64,000 bases of DNA. It comes from Ferribacterium limneticum. Lineage in GTDB: Bacteria > Pseudomonadota > Gammaproteobacteria > Burkholderiales > Rhodocyclaceae. The stretch lies in assembly GCF_020510585.1 (NCBI RefSeq), contig NZ_CP075190.1, positions 3,470,001 through 3,534,000 on the forward strand. Reading direction: 5' to 3'. Position 1 is the first letter of the stretch, and the number at the start of each line of letters is the position of its first letter. Positions 1 to 8,676 of the stretch are shown here, one piece after another. The position numbers were made by a program, and so were the translations under genes. The notes under the pieces were generated by a model. It saw only the letters and a program-made list of their open reading frames with translations, was not told the origin of the DNA and made no database searches.

Positions 1-961
1 CGTCCAGCCATTGGGCCAAGGAGGTCAGGATATGCGTATGTTCCAGCGTGGCGACTGAAAGCAGAATGCCGATGAAAAAGACGAGCGAACTCATGTCGAT
101 CTTGCTCAGGGCATGGGCCAGGGTGAAATGGACCTTGAATTCGTCTTCCTTGTGCCGATGGACCAGATCGCCGACCAGCCAGAGAAGCCCCAAACCGAAC
201 AGGATGCCCATGAATGGCGGCAGGTGCGTAATCGTCTTGAAGGCGGGAACGGCGACCAGAATGCCGAGCCCCATGAAGAACATCAGGTTGCGCTCAAACT
301 CCGTCGTACCTAGCCCATGGTCGCTTTCGACCAGATCCGGACTGACCACCTCGCGCCCGCGCAATACGTAGGCGGTAATTCCCATCGGCACAATCATGCT
401 GACCAAGGCTGGCAACAGCACCGCCTTCATAATCGCCAGCGAGGTGATCTGGCCGCCAATCCACAGCATCGTCGTTGTCACGTCGCCAATCGGTGACCAG
501 GCACCGCCGGAATTGGCTGCGATAACGATGATCCCGGCGAAGAAAAGGCGGTCATCGTGCTTGGCCAGCAGCTTGCGCATGAGGGAGATCATCACGATGG
601 TCGTCGTCAGGTTGTCGAGAATCGCGCTCAGGAAGAAGGTGACGAAGCCGACCAGCCACATCAGCGACGACAATTTGGTCGTCCTGATCCGTTTGGTGAT
701 GACCTCGAAGCCGTTATGCGCGTCGACGACCTCGACGATGGTCATGGCGCCCATCAGGAAAAACACGATCTGGGCCGTGCCGGTCAGCGACTCGCCCAGT
801 TGCTCCGTCAGCAGGTGCGTATCACCCAGCGAGAGGGCATAGACCGTCCACAGCAAGCCGGCGCCAATCAAGGCCGAAGCCGATTTATTGACCTTGAGCG
901 GATGTTCCAGCGCGATGGCGGCGTAAGCGACGACAAAAATGACGACGATGGTGGCTAGCAT
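1..961 (-). CDS. nhaD: Na+/H+ antiporter NhaD, N-terminal 320 residues (runs off left edge)
   Basis: Sodium/proton antiporter of the NhaD branch of the ion transporter superfamily, an inner-membrane protein that exports Na+ in exchange for protons. Reading leftward from the ATG at 961 gives an unbroken, very hydrophobic protein with many membrane segments. It has the family signatures ILDNLTTTIVM (about residue 110) and NSGGAWSPIGDVTTT (about residue 145). The C-terminus lies outside the window; the family is usually somewhat over 400 residues, so roughly three quarters is present. It is divergent from an NhaR-like regulator, which supports the assignment. The identity is confident; ion specificity (Na+ versus Li+) is family knowledge. 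Confidence 0.9.
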   Translation of the reverse strand, partial: MLATIVVIFVVAYAAIALEHPLKVNKSASALIGAGLLWTVYALSLGDTHLLTEQLGESLTGTAQIVFFLMGAMTIVEVVDAHNGFEVITKRIRTTKLSSLMWLVGFVTFFLSAILDNLTTTIVMISLMRKLLAKHDDRLFFAGIIVIAANSGGAWSPIGDVTTTMLWIGGQITSLAIMKAVLLPALVSMIVPMGITAYVLRGREVVSPDLVESDHGLGTTEFERNLMFFMGLGILVAVPAFKTITHLPPFMGILFGLGLLWLVGDLVHRHKEDEFKVHFTLAHALSKIDMSSLVFFIGILLSVATLEHTHILTSLAQWLD

Positions 962-1108
962 GCAAAACCTCAGCGGGATTGGACTCTGGCGTGACTCATT
1001 TAGCCCGCCCCGGTCAAATTGGGCTAACAAGTTAGCGCAACTGACGACTAAAATAAATTCGATTTATTTCCCGAAACAATACGACTTTCTCGATGAATTG
1101 ACTGCGCC
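962..1108. promoter_or_regulatory. nhaD/nhaR divergent control region with two inverted repeats
   Basis: This 147-bp intergenic region separates the divergent antiporter and LysR-type regulator genes. It holds two perfect inverted repeats. The first is GCTAAC-AA-GTTAGC at 1023-1036. The second is AAATAAAT-TCG-ATTTATTT at 1051-1069, which also fits the T-N11-A layout of LysR-type binding boxes. LysR-type regulators commonly bind between themselves and a divergent target, so these are the natural operator candidates. The repeats are seen directly; binding by the neighbouring regulator is inferred. Confidence 0.6.
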
Positions 1109-2008
1109 GTGAACCACAAGCATCTGTTCTATTTCTGGAAGGTGGCCAAGGCCGGCAGCATTGCCCGGGCCGCCGAGGCAATCAATGTCACGCCACAAAC
1201 CTTGAGCGGTCAGATCGGGCTGCTGGAAAGCAGCCTGGGGACCGAGCTGTTTGCCCGCCAGGGGCGCTCCATCGTCCTGACCGAAGCCGGCAAAATGGCC
1301 CTCGAGTACGCCGACGAACTGTTCGCCCTGAGCGCCGAACTGGAAGTGATGATCAAGCACCATCCGAAGGGGCGACCGGCCGAATTCCGTGTCGGCGTCT
1401 CCGATGCGGTGCCGAAATCCCTTGCCTGCTCGTTGCTCCAGCCTGCCATCCATGGCGAACAGTCGACGCGCATCGTGTGCCGCGAATGGCAACTGGACCG
1501 TTTGCTTGCCCAGTTGGCGGTGCATGAACTCGACATGGTCATTTCGGATGCTCCGGTGCCACCGGGCTTCAGCGTTCGTGCCTATAACCATCGCCTGCTC
1601 GATTCGGGTATTTCATTTTTGGCAGCCAGGCGCCTGATCGCTGAAACGCCGCCCGAGTTTCCGGCTTGCCTCAACGAACTACCCTTGCTTTTACCGGGGG
1701 AAGATTCAACCGTCAGAACGAACCTTCTGCCCTGGCTGGAAAGAGAGCGCATCCGGGCGCGGGTCGTCGGCGTATTCGATGACACCGCCTTGATGGCGGC
1801 GTTCGGCAAGGCAGGCGTTGGTGCCTTTCCGGTTCCCACCATTGCCGAAGACGAATTTCTCACCTCGGGCGAACTGGCCGTTATCGGGCGAACCACCGAT
1901 GTTCAGGTCAGCTACTTCGCCATTTCGGTCGAACGGCGCCTGACCCACCCGAGCGTTCTGGCGGTCACCCAGTCAGCGCAGCGTATCGGTTTGCCAGTCG
2001 GCGAATAG
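1109..2008 (+). CDS. nhaR: LysR-type regulator NhaR
   Basis: Transcriptional activator of Na+/H+ antiporter genes. The 299-residue protein has an N-terminal winged helix-turn-helix (residues about 1-60, with HLFYFWKVAKAGSIARAAEA and TPQTLSGQI) and a LysR substrate-binding domain. It follows E. coli NhaR along its whole length, including the pattern LDMVISD in the middle and FDDTALMAAFG near residue 230. The start is GTG at 1109; no in-frame ATG upstream fits and the alignment begins here. It is divergent from nhaD, so Na+-responsive control of nhaD is likely. The function is known from the family, and the target is inferred from position. Confidence 0.88.
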   Translation: MNHKHLFYFWKVAKAGSIARAAEAINVTPQTLSGQIGLLESSLGTELFARQGRSIVLTEAGKMALEYADELFALSAELEVMIKHHPKGRPAEFRVGVSDAVPKSLACSLLQPAIHGEQSTRIVCREWQLDRLLAQLAVHELDMVISDAPVPPGFSVRAYNHRLLDSGISFLAARRLIAETPPEFPACLNELPLLLPGEDSTVRTNLLPWLERERIRARVVGVFDDTALMAAFGKAGVGAFPVPTIAEDEFLTSGELAVIGRTTDVQVSYFAISVERRLTHPSVLAVTQSAQRIGLPVGE

Positions 2009-2014
2009 GCTGCT

Positions 2015-2065
2015 TTTCAATTTTGGCCATTTTTTACGCTTTGCGTAGTAAACCCGGTTGACCGT
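2015..2065 (-). repeat. Dispersed 35-40 bp element, copy 1 (expanded spacer)
   Basis: Lies between the convergent ends of nhaR and the aminotransferase gene. Read on the minus strand it has the core ACGGTCAACCGGG at 2053-2065 and the second half TGGCCAAAATTGAAA at 2015-2029. About 20 bases separate the two halves, more than in the other copies. Confidence 0.6.
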
Positions 2066-2093
2066 AGGAACGGTCAAATGCGCCAAGGTGAAC

Positions 2094-3254
2094 TCACGGA
2101 AAGGCTTTGCCCAGCCTTTCCGCCGCCGCCTTCAGCGTACTTTCCTGTTTGGCGAAACAGAAGCGGACAACGCGATCATCGCGCCCATCGGCATAAAAAA
2201 CCGAGACCGGAATGACGGCAACGCCGACTTCGCGTGTCATCCATTCGGCAAATTCCCGGTCGGGCAAATCCGAAATGCGGTCGTAGCGCGCCAGCTGAAA
2301 ATAGGTGCCGCGACAGGGCAGCAGTTCGAATGGCGTGGCCGCCAGCAACTGGCGGAAAAAGTCGCGTTTTTCCTGATAGAAGGCAGCCAGCCGCAGATGG
2401 CGGTCAGCGTCCTGCATGTATTCGGCGAGCGCCAGTTGCGACGGGGTATGCACGGTGAACACGTTGAACTGGTGCACCTTGCGGAACTCGGCCATGAGTT
2501 CGGCCGGGCCGACGACGTAGCCAATTTTCCAGCCCGTGATGTGATAGGTCTTGCCGAAGCTCGACACGACGATGCTGCGCGCTGCCAGCTCGGGATGGGC
2601 GCACAGGCTGGCGTGCTGCTCGCCGTCGAACAGGATGTGCTCGTAGACCTCGTCGGAGAGCACGACGATGTTGGTGCCTGCTATCAATTTTGCGAGTTTT
2701 TCCCGGTCGACCGTGGACAACAGGCTACCCGTCGGGTTGTGCGGCGAATTGACGATGATCATCCGCGTTTTCGGCGTGATGAGTTGCGCCACCTGCTCCC
2801 AGTCCGGCACGTAATCGGGAAAGCTCAGTTGGGCGTAAACCGCCGTGCCACCGACCGTTTCGATGGCCGGCACGTAGGAATCGTAGACCGGTTCGAAGAC
2901 GATCACCTCGTCGCCCGGCCGCACGAAGGCGGCGATGGCCGTGAAGATGGCCTGCGTCGCCCCGGCCGTCACGGTGACCTCCGACTCGACGTCGTAGCGC
3001 ACGCCGTAGAGCGCCGCCACCTTGTCGACGATGGCCTGGCGCAACTCCGGCATGCCGGCCATCGGCGCGTACTGGTTGCGCCCGGCCAGCATGTGGCGAT
3101 GCACGACATCGAACAGCGCCGGCTCGGCCTGAAAATCCGGGAAACCCTGCGACAGGTTGACCGCGCCGCACTCGGCTGCGAGGCGACTCATGACGGTGAA
3201 GATGGTCGTCCCCATGTTCGGGAAGCGGGAGTCGATGCGAACAGGAGTTTCCAT
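2094..3254 (-). CDS. Methionine-type aminotransferase (YbdL/MtnE-like)
   Basis: Class I PLP-dependent aminotransferase of 386 residues, closely resembling E. coli YbdL, which prefers methionine. Shared landmarks are PNMGTTIFTVMS at the N-terminus, NLSQGFPDF, the NSPHNPTG loop, SDEVYEHI, and the PLP lysine in SSFGKTYH. I place the start at the ATG at 3254 because the family begins just before PNMGTTIF; an open frame continues upstream but has no homology. It is divergent from mtnA with about 48 bp between starts. A role in methylthioadenosine salvage, transaminating ketomethylthiobutyrate to methionine, is therefore plausible. The substrate is inferred; the fold and cofactor are certain. Confidence 0.85.
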   Translation of the reverse strand: METPVRIDSRFPNMGTTIFTVMSRLAAECGAVNLSQGFPDFQAEPALFDVVHRHMLAGRNQYAPMAGMPELRQAIVDKVAALYGVRYDVESEVTVTAGATQAIFTAIAAFVRPGDEVIVFEPVYDSYVPAIETVGGTAVYAQLSFPDYVPDWEQVAQLITPKTRMIIVNSPHNPTGSLLSTVDREKLAKLIAGTNIVVLSDEVYEHILFDGEQHASLCAHPELAARSIVVSSFGKTYHITGWKIGYVVGPAELMAEFRKVHQFNVFTVHTPSQLALAEYMQDADRHLRLAAFYQEKRDFFRQLLAATPFELLPCRGTYFQLARYDRISDLPDREFAEWMTREVGVAVIPVSVFYADGRDDRVVRFCFAKQESTLKAAAERLGKAFP

Positions 3255-3302
3255 GGTGCTGGCGAGTGTTTTGGAAGTTGGCACTATGCCACAATGCGAA
3301 CC

Positions 3303-4383
<1,081 letters not shown>

Positions 4384-4391
<8 letters not shown>

Positions 4392-5013
4392 CCTGCGCGC
4401 CGACCTGATCGCCACGGCCCGCGCCATGCAACCGGCCGGCCTCAATCGCAGCACCGCCGGCAACGTCAGCGTGCGCAGCGGCGATGGCTTCTACATCACG
4501 CCGACCGGCATGGCCTACGACGCCTTGTGCGACAACGACATCCCGCTCATGGCACTCGATGGTTCGCACGCGGGCAAGCGCAAGCCGTCGTCAGAATGGC
4601 GTTTCCACCGCGACCTCTACGCCACCCGGCCGGAAGTCGGCGCCGTGTTGCACGCCCACTCGCCCTTCGCCGTCAGCCTCGCCTGTCTGCGCCTCGACAT
4701 TCCGCCCTTTCACTACATGATCGCCCGCTTCGGCGGCGACACGATACGCTGCGCCGAATATTCCATTTTTGGCTCGGAATCCCTGTCGACCGTGGCAATG
4801 GCCGCCATGGCCGGGCGCAAGGCCTGCCTGCTGGCGAACCATGGCATGCTGGTGGCCGGACGTGACCTGAACGAAGCCCTGGCGCTGGCCATCGAGCTCG
4901 AAGAACTCTGCGAACAATACTGGCGCGCCTGTCAGCTCGGACAACCCGTGCTGCTGTCGGCTGAGGAAATGGCCGCCGTGCTGGAAAAATTCAAGGGCTA
5001 CGGCCAGCAATGA
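4384..5013 (+). CDS. Class II (FucA-type) aldolase, probable methylthioribulose-1-phosphate aldolase
   Basis: Zinc-dependent class II aldolase/adducin family, 209 residues. It resembles L-fuculose-1-phosphate aldolase from end to end. Shared features are TAGNVSVR, ITPTGMAYD, the catalytic glutamate in SSEWRFH, zinc ligands in HAHS and NHGM, and a C-terminal VLEKFKGYG. That pattern fits FucA and the Ald2 enzymes of the methylthioadenosine 'DHAP shunt' better than the MtnB dehydratase, which is in the same superfamily. It overlaps mtnA by 8 bp and dmeF by 4 bp. The likely products from methylthioribulose-1-phosphate are DHAP and methylthioacetaldehyde. The substrate is inferred from the mtnA linkage. 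Confidence 0.8.
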
Positions 5014-5969
5014 GCGACGACAACCACGACCTGACGCGCTGGGCGCACAACCACCGTTACGTCACCGGCAACGCCGCGGCCGAACGCGGCACGCGCCTCG
5101 TCATGTGGATCACCATCGCCACCATGCTGGTCGAAATCGTCGCCGGCTGGTGGTTCAACTCGATGGCCGTCCTCGCCGACGGCTGGCACATGAGCTCGCA
5201 CGCCCTGGCCATCGGCCTCTCCGCCTTCGCCTACGGCGCGGCGCGCAAATACGCCGCCGATCCGAGCTTCGCCTTCGGCACCTGGAAAATCGAGGTGCTG
5301 GCCAGCTACACCAGCGCCATCTTCCTGCTCGGCGTCGCCGCTGCGATGATTTTCGGTTCACTCGAACGGCTGTGGGCGCCGCAGGAAATCCACTACCAGG
5401 AAGCCATGGCCGTCGCCATCCTCGGCCTGGTCATCAACCTGATTTGCGCGCTGATTCTTGGCAAGGCCCACGGTCACGACCATCATCATGACCACGGACA
5501 CGGACACGACCACGCCCATCACGATCATGACGACCTCAACCTCAAGGCCGCCTACATCCACGTCGTCACCGATGCCGCCACCTCGGTGCTCGCCATCGCC
5601 GCGCTGGCTGGCGGCTGGTTCTACGGCTGGGCCTGGCTCGACCCGGCGACCGGCATCGTCGGTGCCGTCCTCGTTGCACTGTGGGCGAAGAACCTCATCG
5701 TGCAGAGCGGCCGCGTGCTACTCGACCGCGAAATGGATCACCCGGTCGTCGCCGAAATCCGCGAAGTCATTGCCCAGCTACCGGCCGATGGCCAGACGCA
5801 ACTGACCGACCTGCACGTCTGGCGCGTCGGCACCGGCGCCTACGCCTGTGCGCTGAGCCTGCTCACCCACGATCAGGTGCTGACGCCCCTGGACATCCGC
5901 GATGCGCTCGCCGTGCATGAAGAAATCGTCCATGCGACGGTCGAGATCCATCGCTGCGACATCTGCTAG
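5010..5969 (+). CDS. dmeF: Cation diffusion facilitator, DmeF-type Co/Ni efflux
   Basis: Inner-membrane metal/proton antiporter of 319 residues. The N-terminal LTRWAHNHRYV and the first membrane segments (VLADGWHMSSHALA, FAFGTWKIEVLA) are typical of DmeF, which exports cobalt and nickel. The transport-site residues fall in the D/H-rich ADGWHMSSHA motif and in HVVTDAATS. A histidine-rich cytoplasmic loop (residues about 151-173, with HDHHHDHGHGHDHAHHDHD) probably binds metal. The C-terminal cytoplasmic domain has the LHVWRVG pattern. Its ATG overlaps the aldolase stop codon (ATGA). Why a metal exporter is coupled to mtnA-aldolase is unclear; FucA-type aldolases need a divalent metal. Confidence 0.88.
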   Translation: MSDDNHDLTRWAHNHRYVTGNAAAERGTRLVMWITIATMLVEIVAGWWFNSMAVLADGWHMSSHALAIGLSAFAYGAARKYAADPSFAFGTWKIEVLASYTSAIFLLGVAAAMIFGSLERLWAPQEIHYQEAMAVAILGLVINLICALILGKAHGHDHHHDHGHGHDHAHHDHDDLNLKAAYIHVVTDAATSVLAIAALAGGWFYGWAWLDPATGIVGAVLVALWAKNLIVQSGRVLLDREMDHPVVAEIREVIAQLPADGQTQLTDLHVWRVGTGAYACALSLLTHDQVLTPLDIRDALAVHEEIVHATVEIHRCDIC

Positions 5970-5990
5970 CTCCTCAGCTTCTAGCGGAAA

Positions 5991-6737
5991 TCACTTGGCC
6001 AGCAACTCGTGCCGCTCGCGCTCGACCTTGGCGATGTAGCGCTGGATACGGTTTTCCTCGACTGCCGGCATATTCTCGAAATGCAGGCCGATGCGCCACT
6101 GCTGGATGCCCGTACGCCCGACCTGCGGTGTGATGTGGCGTATGGTCGCGCTGAAGAAAAGCTCGTGCTCGTCGTCGGGCAGGGAAAAATGGCAGTTTTC
6201 CAGCCGATCACCGGGCGACAGGCCATCGGGCAGCGTCAGTGCGGTCATACCGATACCAGCCACCGACATGTCATGTGCCGGAAAATTGAGCAGTTTGCCG
6301 CCGGTCAGACGGCCGAAGAATTGCAGCGGCTTGCCGCGCGGCGTTTCGATCCGGAAAGTCTCCCGACGCTGCAGGCGGACGACGTGTTTGGGCAAGGGCA
6401 CGGCAAACGCCTTGCCACCATCGAAAATCACTTCCGTCGCCCGCCCGGTAGTGAATTGCACGTGGATACCGCCAGGCCGTCCGGCAAATACGTTGTGGCC
6501 GCTTTCGAGAAAGCGACGGTTGATCTCGGCGCTGCCGCTGCAATCGAGGATTAGCCGGTCGCCGGCCGGCTGCGCGTCGAGCAGCGTCGTCAGCATCATG
6601 TCCTCGCCGCCGAAGGACACCGTGAACTGATCCTTGGTTCGGGCATAACCGACGAGAAGAAAGGAAATCGGCAGCGTACCGGTGACATGGAAACGCTCTT
6701 CGATTTCTGCTTCGGAGAGTTGCGCGATCTGACTCAT
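5991..6737 (-). CDS. ycgR: YcgR-type c-di-GMP receptor (flagellar brake)
   Basis: Cytoplasmic c-di-GMP effector of 248 residues that, in the known family, slows the flagellar motor. The N-terminal YcgR domain (about 1-115) is followed by a PilZ domain with both c-di-GMP binding motifs: the RxxxR type in LQRRETFRIETP and the [D/N]xSxxG type in DMSVAGIG. The start at 6737 overlaps the stop of the upstream dehydrogenase by 4 bp, so it is the third gene of an operon led by glxR. No flagellar genes are in the window. Confidence 0.88.
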   Translation of the reverse strand: MSQIAQLSEAEIEERFHVTGTLPISFLLVGYARTKDQFTVSFGGEDMMLTTLLDAQPAGDRLILDCSGSAEINRRFLESGHNVFAGRPGGIHVQFTTGRATEVIFDGGKAFAVPLPKHVVRLQRRETFRIETPRGKPLQFFGRLTGGKLLNFPAHDMSVAGIGMTALTLPDGLSPGDRLENCHFSLPDDEHELFFSATIRHITPQVGRTGIQQWRIGLHFENMPAVEENRIQRYIAKVERERHELLAK

Positions 6738-7588
6738 GCGAGTTCCAGCACGCGCAGCAGCGAAGACGTATCGTCCCGCCCCCAGCCCTGCGCCATCAGT
6801 GCGTTGAGTTGCTGGGCGACAACGGCAGTCAGCGGTACCGGTACACCACTCTGGCGCGCCGCTTCGATGACCAGCCCGAAATCCTTGTGATGCAGGCGCG
6901 CTTCGATGCCGGCCGAAAAGTCACGGCTGACCATGCGCTCGCCCATCACATCGAGGACGCGCGAAGCGGCCGAACCACCGGCCAGCGCCTGCCTGACCTT
7001 GGCGCAATCGACCCCGGCCCCGGCGGCCAGACGCATCGCCTCGGCCGCCGCTTCGATGGCGGCGACCATGATCATCTGGTTGCACGCCTTGGCGACCTGC
7101 CCGGCGCCATTCGGGCCGATATGGACGATGCGCTGGCCCAGGCATTCGAGCAGCGGCCGGACCCGTTCGAGCACCGCCGCATCGCCGCCGGCCATGATCG
7201 CCAGCGTCGCGTCGATGGCGCCCTGCTCGCCACCGGAAACCGGGGCATCGACAAAATGGATGCCTTTTTCAGCCAGCTTGCCGGCGATCTGCCGCGCCGC
7301 ATCGGGTGCAATGGTCGAGCAATCGACCAGCACCGAACCGGGCGCCATGCCTTCAATCAGGCCATCATTGCCGAGCGCGACGCCTTCGACATCGGCACTC
7401 GTGGTGACCACCGTAAAAACAACCTCGGAGCAGCGCCCCAATTCGGCCGGCGTCGAACAGACACGGGCTGACAGATCACCGATGCTTTCCGGGCGGCGCG
7501 CCCAGACGGCCAACTCGTGGCCGGCGCGCTGCAAGTGCATGGCCATCGGACGCCCCATGGCGCCCAGACCGATGAAACCTATTTTCAT
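6734..7588 (-). CDS. GlxR/GarR-family NAD(P)-dependent beta-hydroxyacid dehydrogenase (paralogue 2)
   Basis: Beta-hydroxyacid dehydrogenase of 284 residues, related to tartronate semialdehyde reductase and 3-hydroxyisobutyrate dehydrogenase. It has the N-terminal Rossmann motif GFIGLGAMGRPMA, the substrate motif DAPVSGGEQGA near residue 117, and the catalytic lysine in GQVAKACNQM. It is a tandem paralogue of the gene immediately upstream and overlaps it by 4 bp; its other end overlaps ycgR by 4 bp. The substrate cannot be told from sequence. It is more diverged from GlxR than its neighbour, so a different hydroxyacid is possible. Confidence 0.83.
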   Translation of the reverse strand: MKIGFIGLGAMGRPMAMHLQRAGHELAVWARRPESIGDLSARVCSTPAELGRCSEVVFTVVTTSADVEGVALGNDGLIEGMAPGSVLVDCSTIAPDAARQIAGKLAEKGIHFVDAPVSGGEQGAIDATLAIMAGGDAAVLERVRPLLECLGQRIVHIGPNGAGQVAKACNQMIMVAAIEAAAEAMRLAAGAGVDCAKVRQALAGGSAASRVLDVMGERMVSRDFSAGIEARLHHKDFGLVIEAARQSGVPVPLTAVVAQQLNALMAQGWGRDDTSSLLRVLELA

Positions 7589-8451
7589 TCCTGCCCCGAC
7601 AAGCGCTCAAGCAATTTGAGTACGGCGATCGAATCCTCTTCGCCCATGCCGGAACCAACCATGGCGTTGAACATCTGCGCCGTCGCCGCCGAGCCGGGCA
7701 GGCAGAGGCCCAGTTCGTGCGCCGTCTGCATGACGATGTTCAGATCCTTTTCGTGCATCCAGCTCTTGAAACCGGGCTTGAAATTGCGGTCGAGCATGCG
7801 CTGGCCGTGATTTTCGAGAATTTTCGAGTAGGCGAAGCCGCCGAGCAGCGCCTCGCGCACCTTGCTACGGTCAACGCCGTTTTTTGCCGCAAATGCAAAT
7901 GCCTCGGCCACCGCCAGCACGCCCATCCCGGTAACGATCTGGTTGGCCGCCTTGGTGACCTGCCCGGCGCCGCTGGCGCCGACGTGCACGATGTTCTTGC
8001 CCATGCATTCGAAAGCCGGTTTGGCCCGGCCGAATCCCGCTTCGGAACCGCCAGCCATGATCGACAAGGTGCCGGCGATGGCTCCGACTTCACCACCAGA
8101 CACCGGCGCATCGATGAAATCGACACCGGCCGCGGCAAGTTCCTCACCGATAACACGCGCGGCAGCCGGGGCGATGGTACTCATGTCGACGGCGACCAGC
8201 CCGGCCTGGCCGGCACTGGCCACGCCGCGCATGACTTCGGTGACGTCCGGCGCATCGGCCACCATCGAAATGACCAGTTCGTTGCCGCGGGCGGCATCAG
8301 CCGGACTGGCGGCGCCTTTGGCACCGGCGTCGAGCAGCGGCTGCATGGATTCGGCGCGGCGCGCCCAGACGGTGACGGCATGGCCACCCTTGATAAGATT
8401 GAGCGCCATCGGGCGCCCCATGATGCCAAGGCCGATAAATCCGATCTTCAT
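7585..8451 (-). CDS. glxR: 2-hydroxy-3-oxopropionate reductase-like dehydrogenase
   Basis: Probable tartronate semialdehyde reductase, which makes D-glycerate from tartronate semialdehyde using NAD(P)H. It has 288 residues. The Rossmann motif is GFIGLGIMGRPMA, the substrate motif is DAPVSGGEVGA, and the catalytic lysine is in GQVTKAANQI. The C-terminal half (GGFAYSKILENHGQRM, FKPGFKSWMHEKDLN) tracks E. coli GlxR closely. It is the first gene of a three-gene overlapping operon with the paralogue and ycgR. No glyoxylate carboligase or hydroxypyruvate isomerase gene is in the window, so the pathway assignment is tentative. Confidence 0.85.
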   Translation of the reverse strand: MKIGFIGLGIMGRPMALNLIKGGHAVTVWARRAESMQPLLDAGAKGAASPADAARGNELVISMVADAPDVTEVMRGVASAGQAGLVAVDMSTIAPAAARVIGEELAAAGVDFIDAPVSGGEVGAIAGTLSIMAGGSEAGFGRAKPAFECMGKNIVHVGASGAGQVTKAANQIVTGMGVLAVAEAFAFAAKNGVDRSKVREALLGGFAYSKILENHGQRMLDRNFKPGFKSWMHEKDLNIVMQTAHELGLCLPGSAATAQMFNAMVGSGMGEEDSIAVLKLLERLSGQE

Positions 8452-8513
8452 ACTGAGCTCCGTCCTGAGAAGGCTTGAATTCTAGTGGTCTGCGCCGTAA
8501 TTGGCGAGCCTCG

Positions 8514-8619
8514 ATGAAAGCGCCGGATTTGTGTTCCTGGCTAGGCGCGAACCGCAGCAATAGCCGTAGCTATTGCGAGGATGAGCAACAACGCCAGGGG
8601 CACAAAGACAAGCTTTCAT
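8514..8619. repeat. 106-bp intergenic palindromic element
   Basis: A long imperfect palindrome fills the gap between the GGDEF-EAL gene and glxR. The outer arms are ATGAAAGC (8514-8521) and GCTTTCAT (8612-8619). Inner arms are TTTGTGTTCCTGGC (8528-8541) and GCCAGGGGCACAAA (8593-8606). The central stem is CAATAG (8558-8563) and CTATTG (8570-8575). The outer and central arms share a centre at 8566.5, and the inner pair is off by half a base (one bulge). As RNA it would form one long hairpin. It looks like a repeat-type element, but I see no second copy in this window. Confidence 0.7.
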
Positions 8620-8676
8620 GGATCGATCAATTGCGAAGCAGACAACTTGCCTTCAACGCCGCTCACTCAAACTGTC

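Noticed and set aside
48..958. Plus-strand open frames in the nhaD region
   Set aside because: They are shadows; the minus strand encodes an unmistakable NhaD protein.
2058..3293. Long plus-strand frame continuing upstream of mtnA
   Set aside because: It is antisense to the aminotransferase gene and shows no homology; mtnA starts at 3303.
7868..7902. Possible element copy in glxR
   Set aside because: CGGTCAAC and an A/T stretch are present, but the protein segment (AKNGVDRSKV) is normal for the family; match is too weak.
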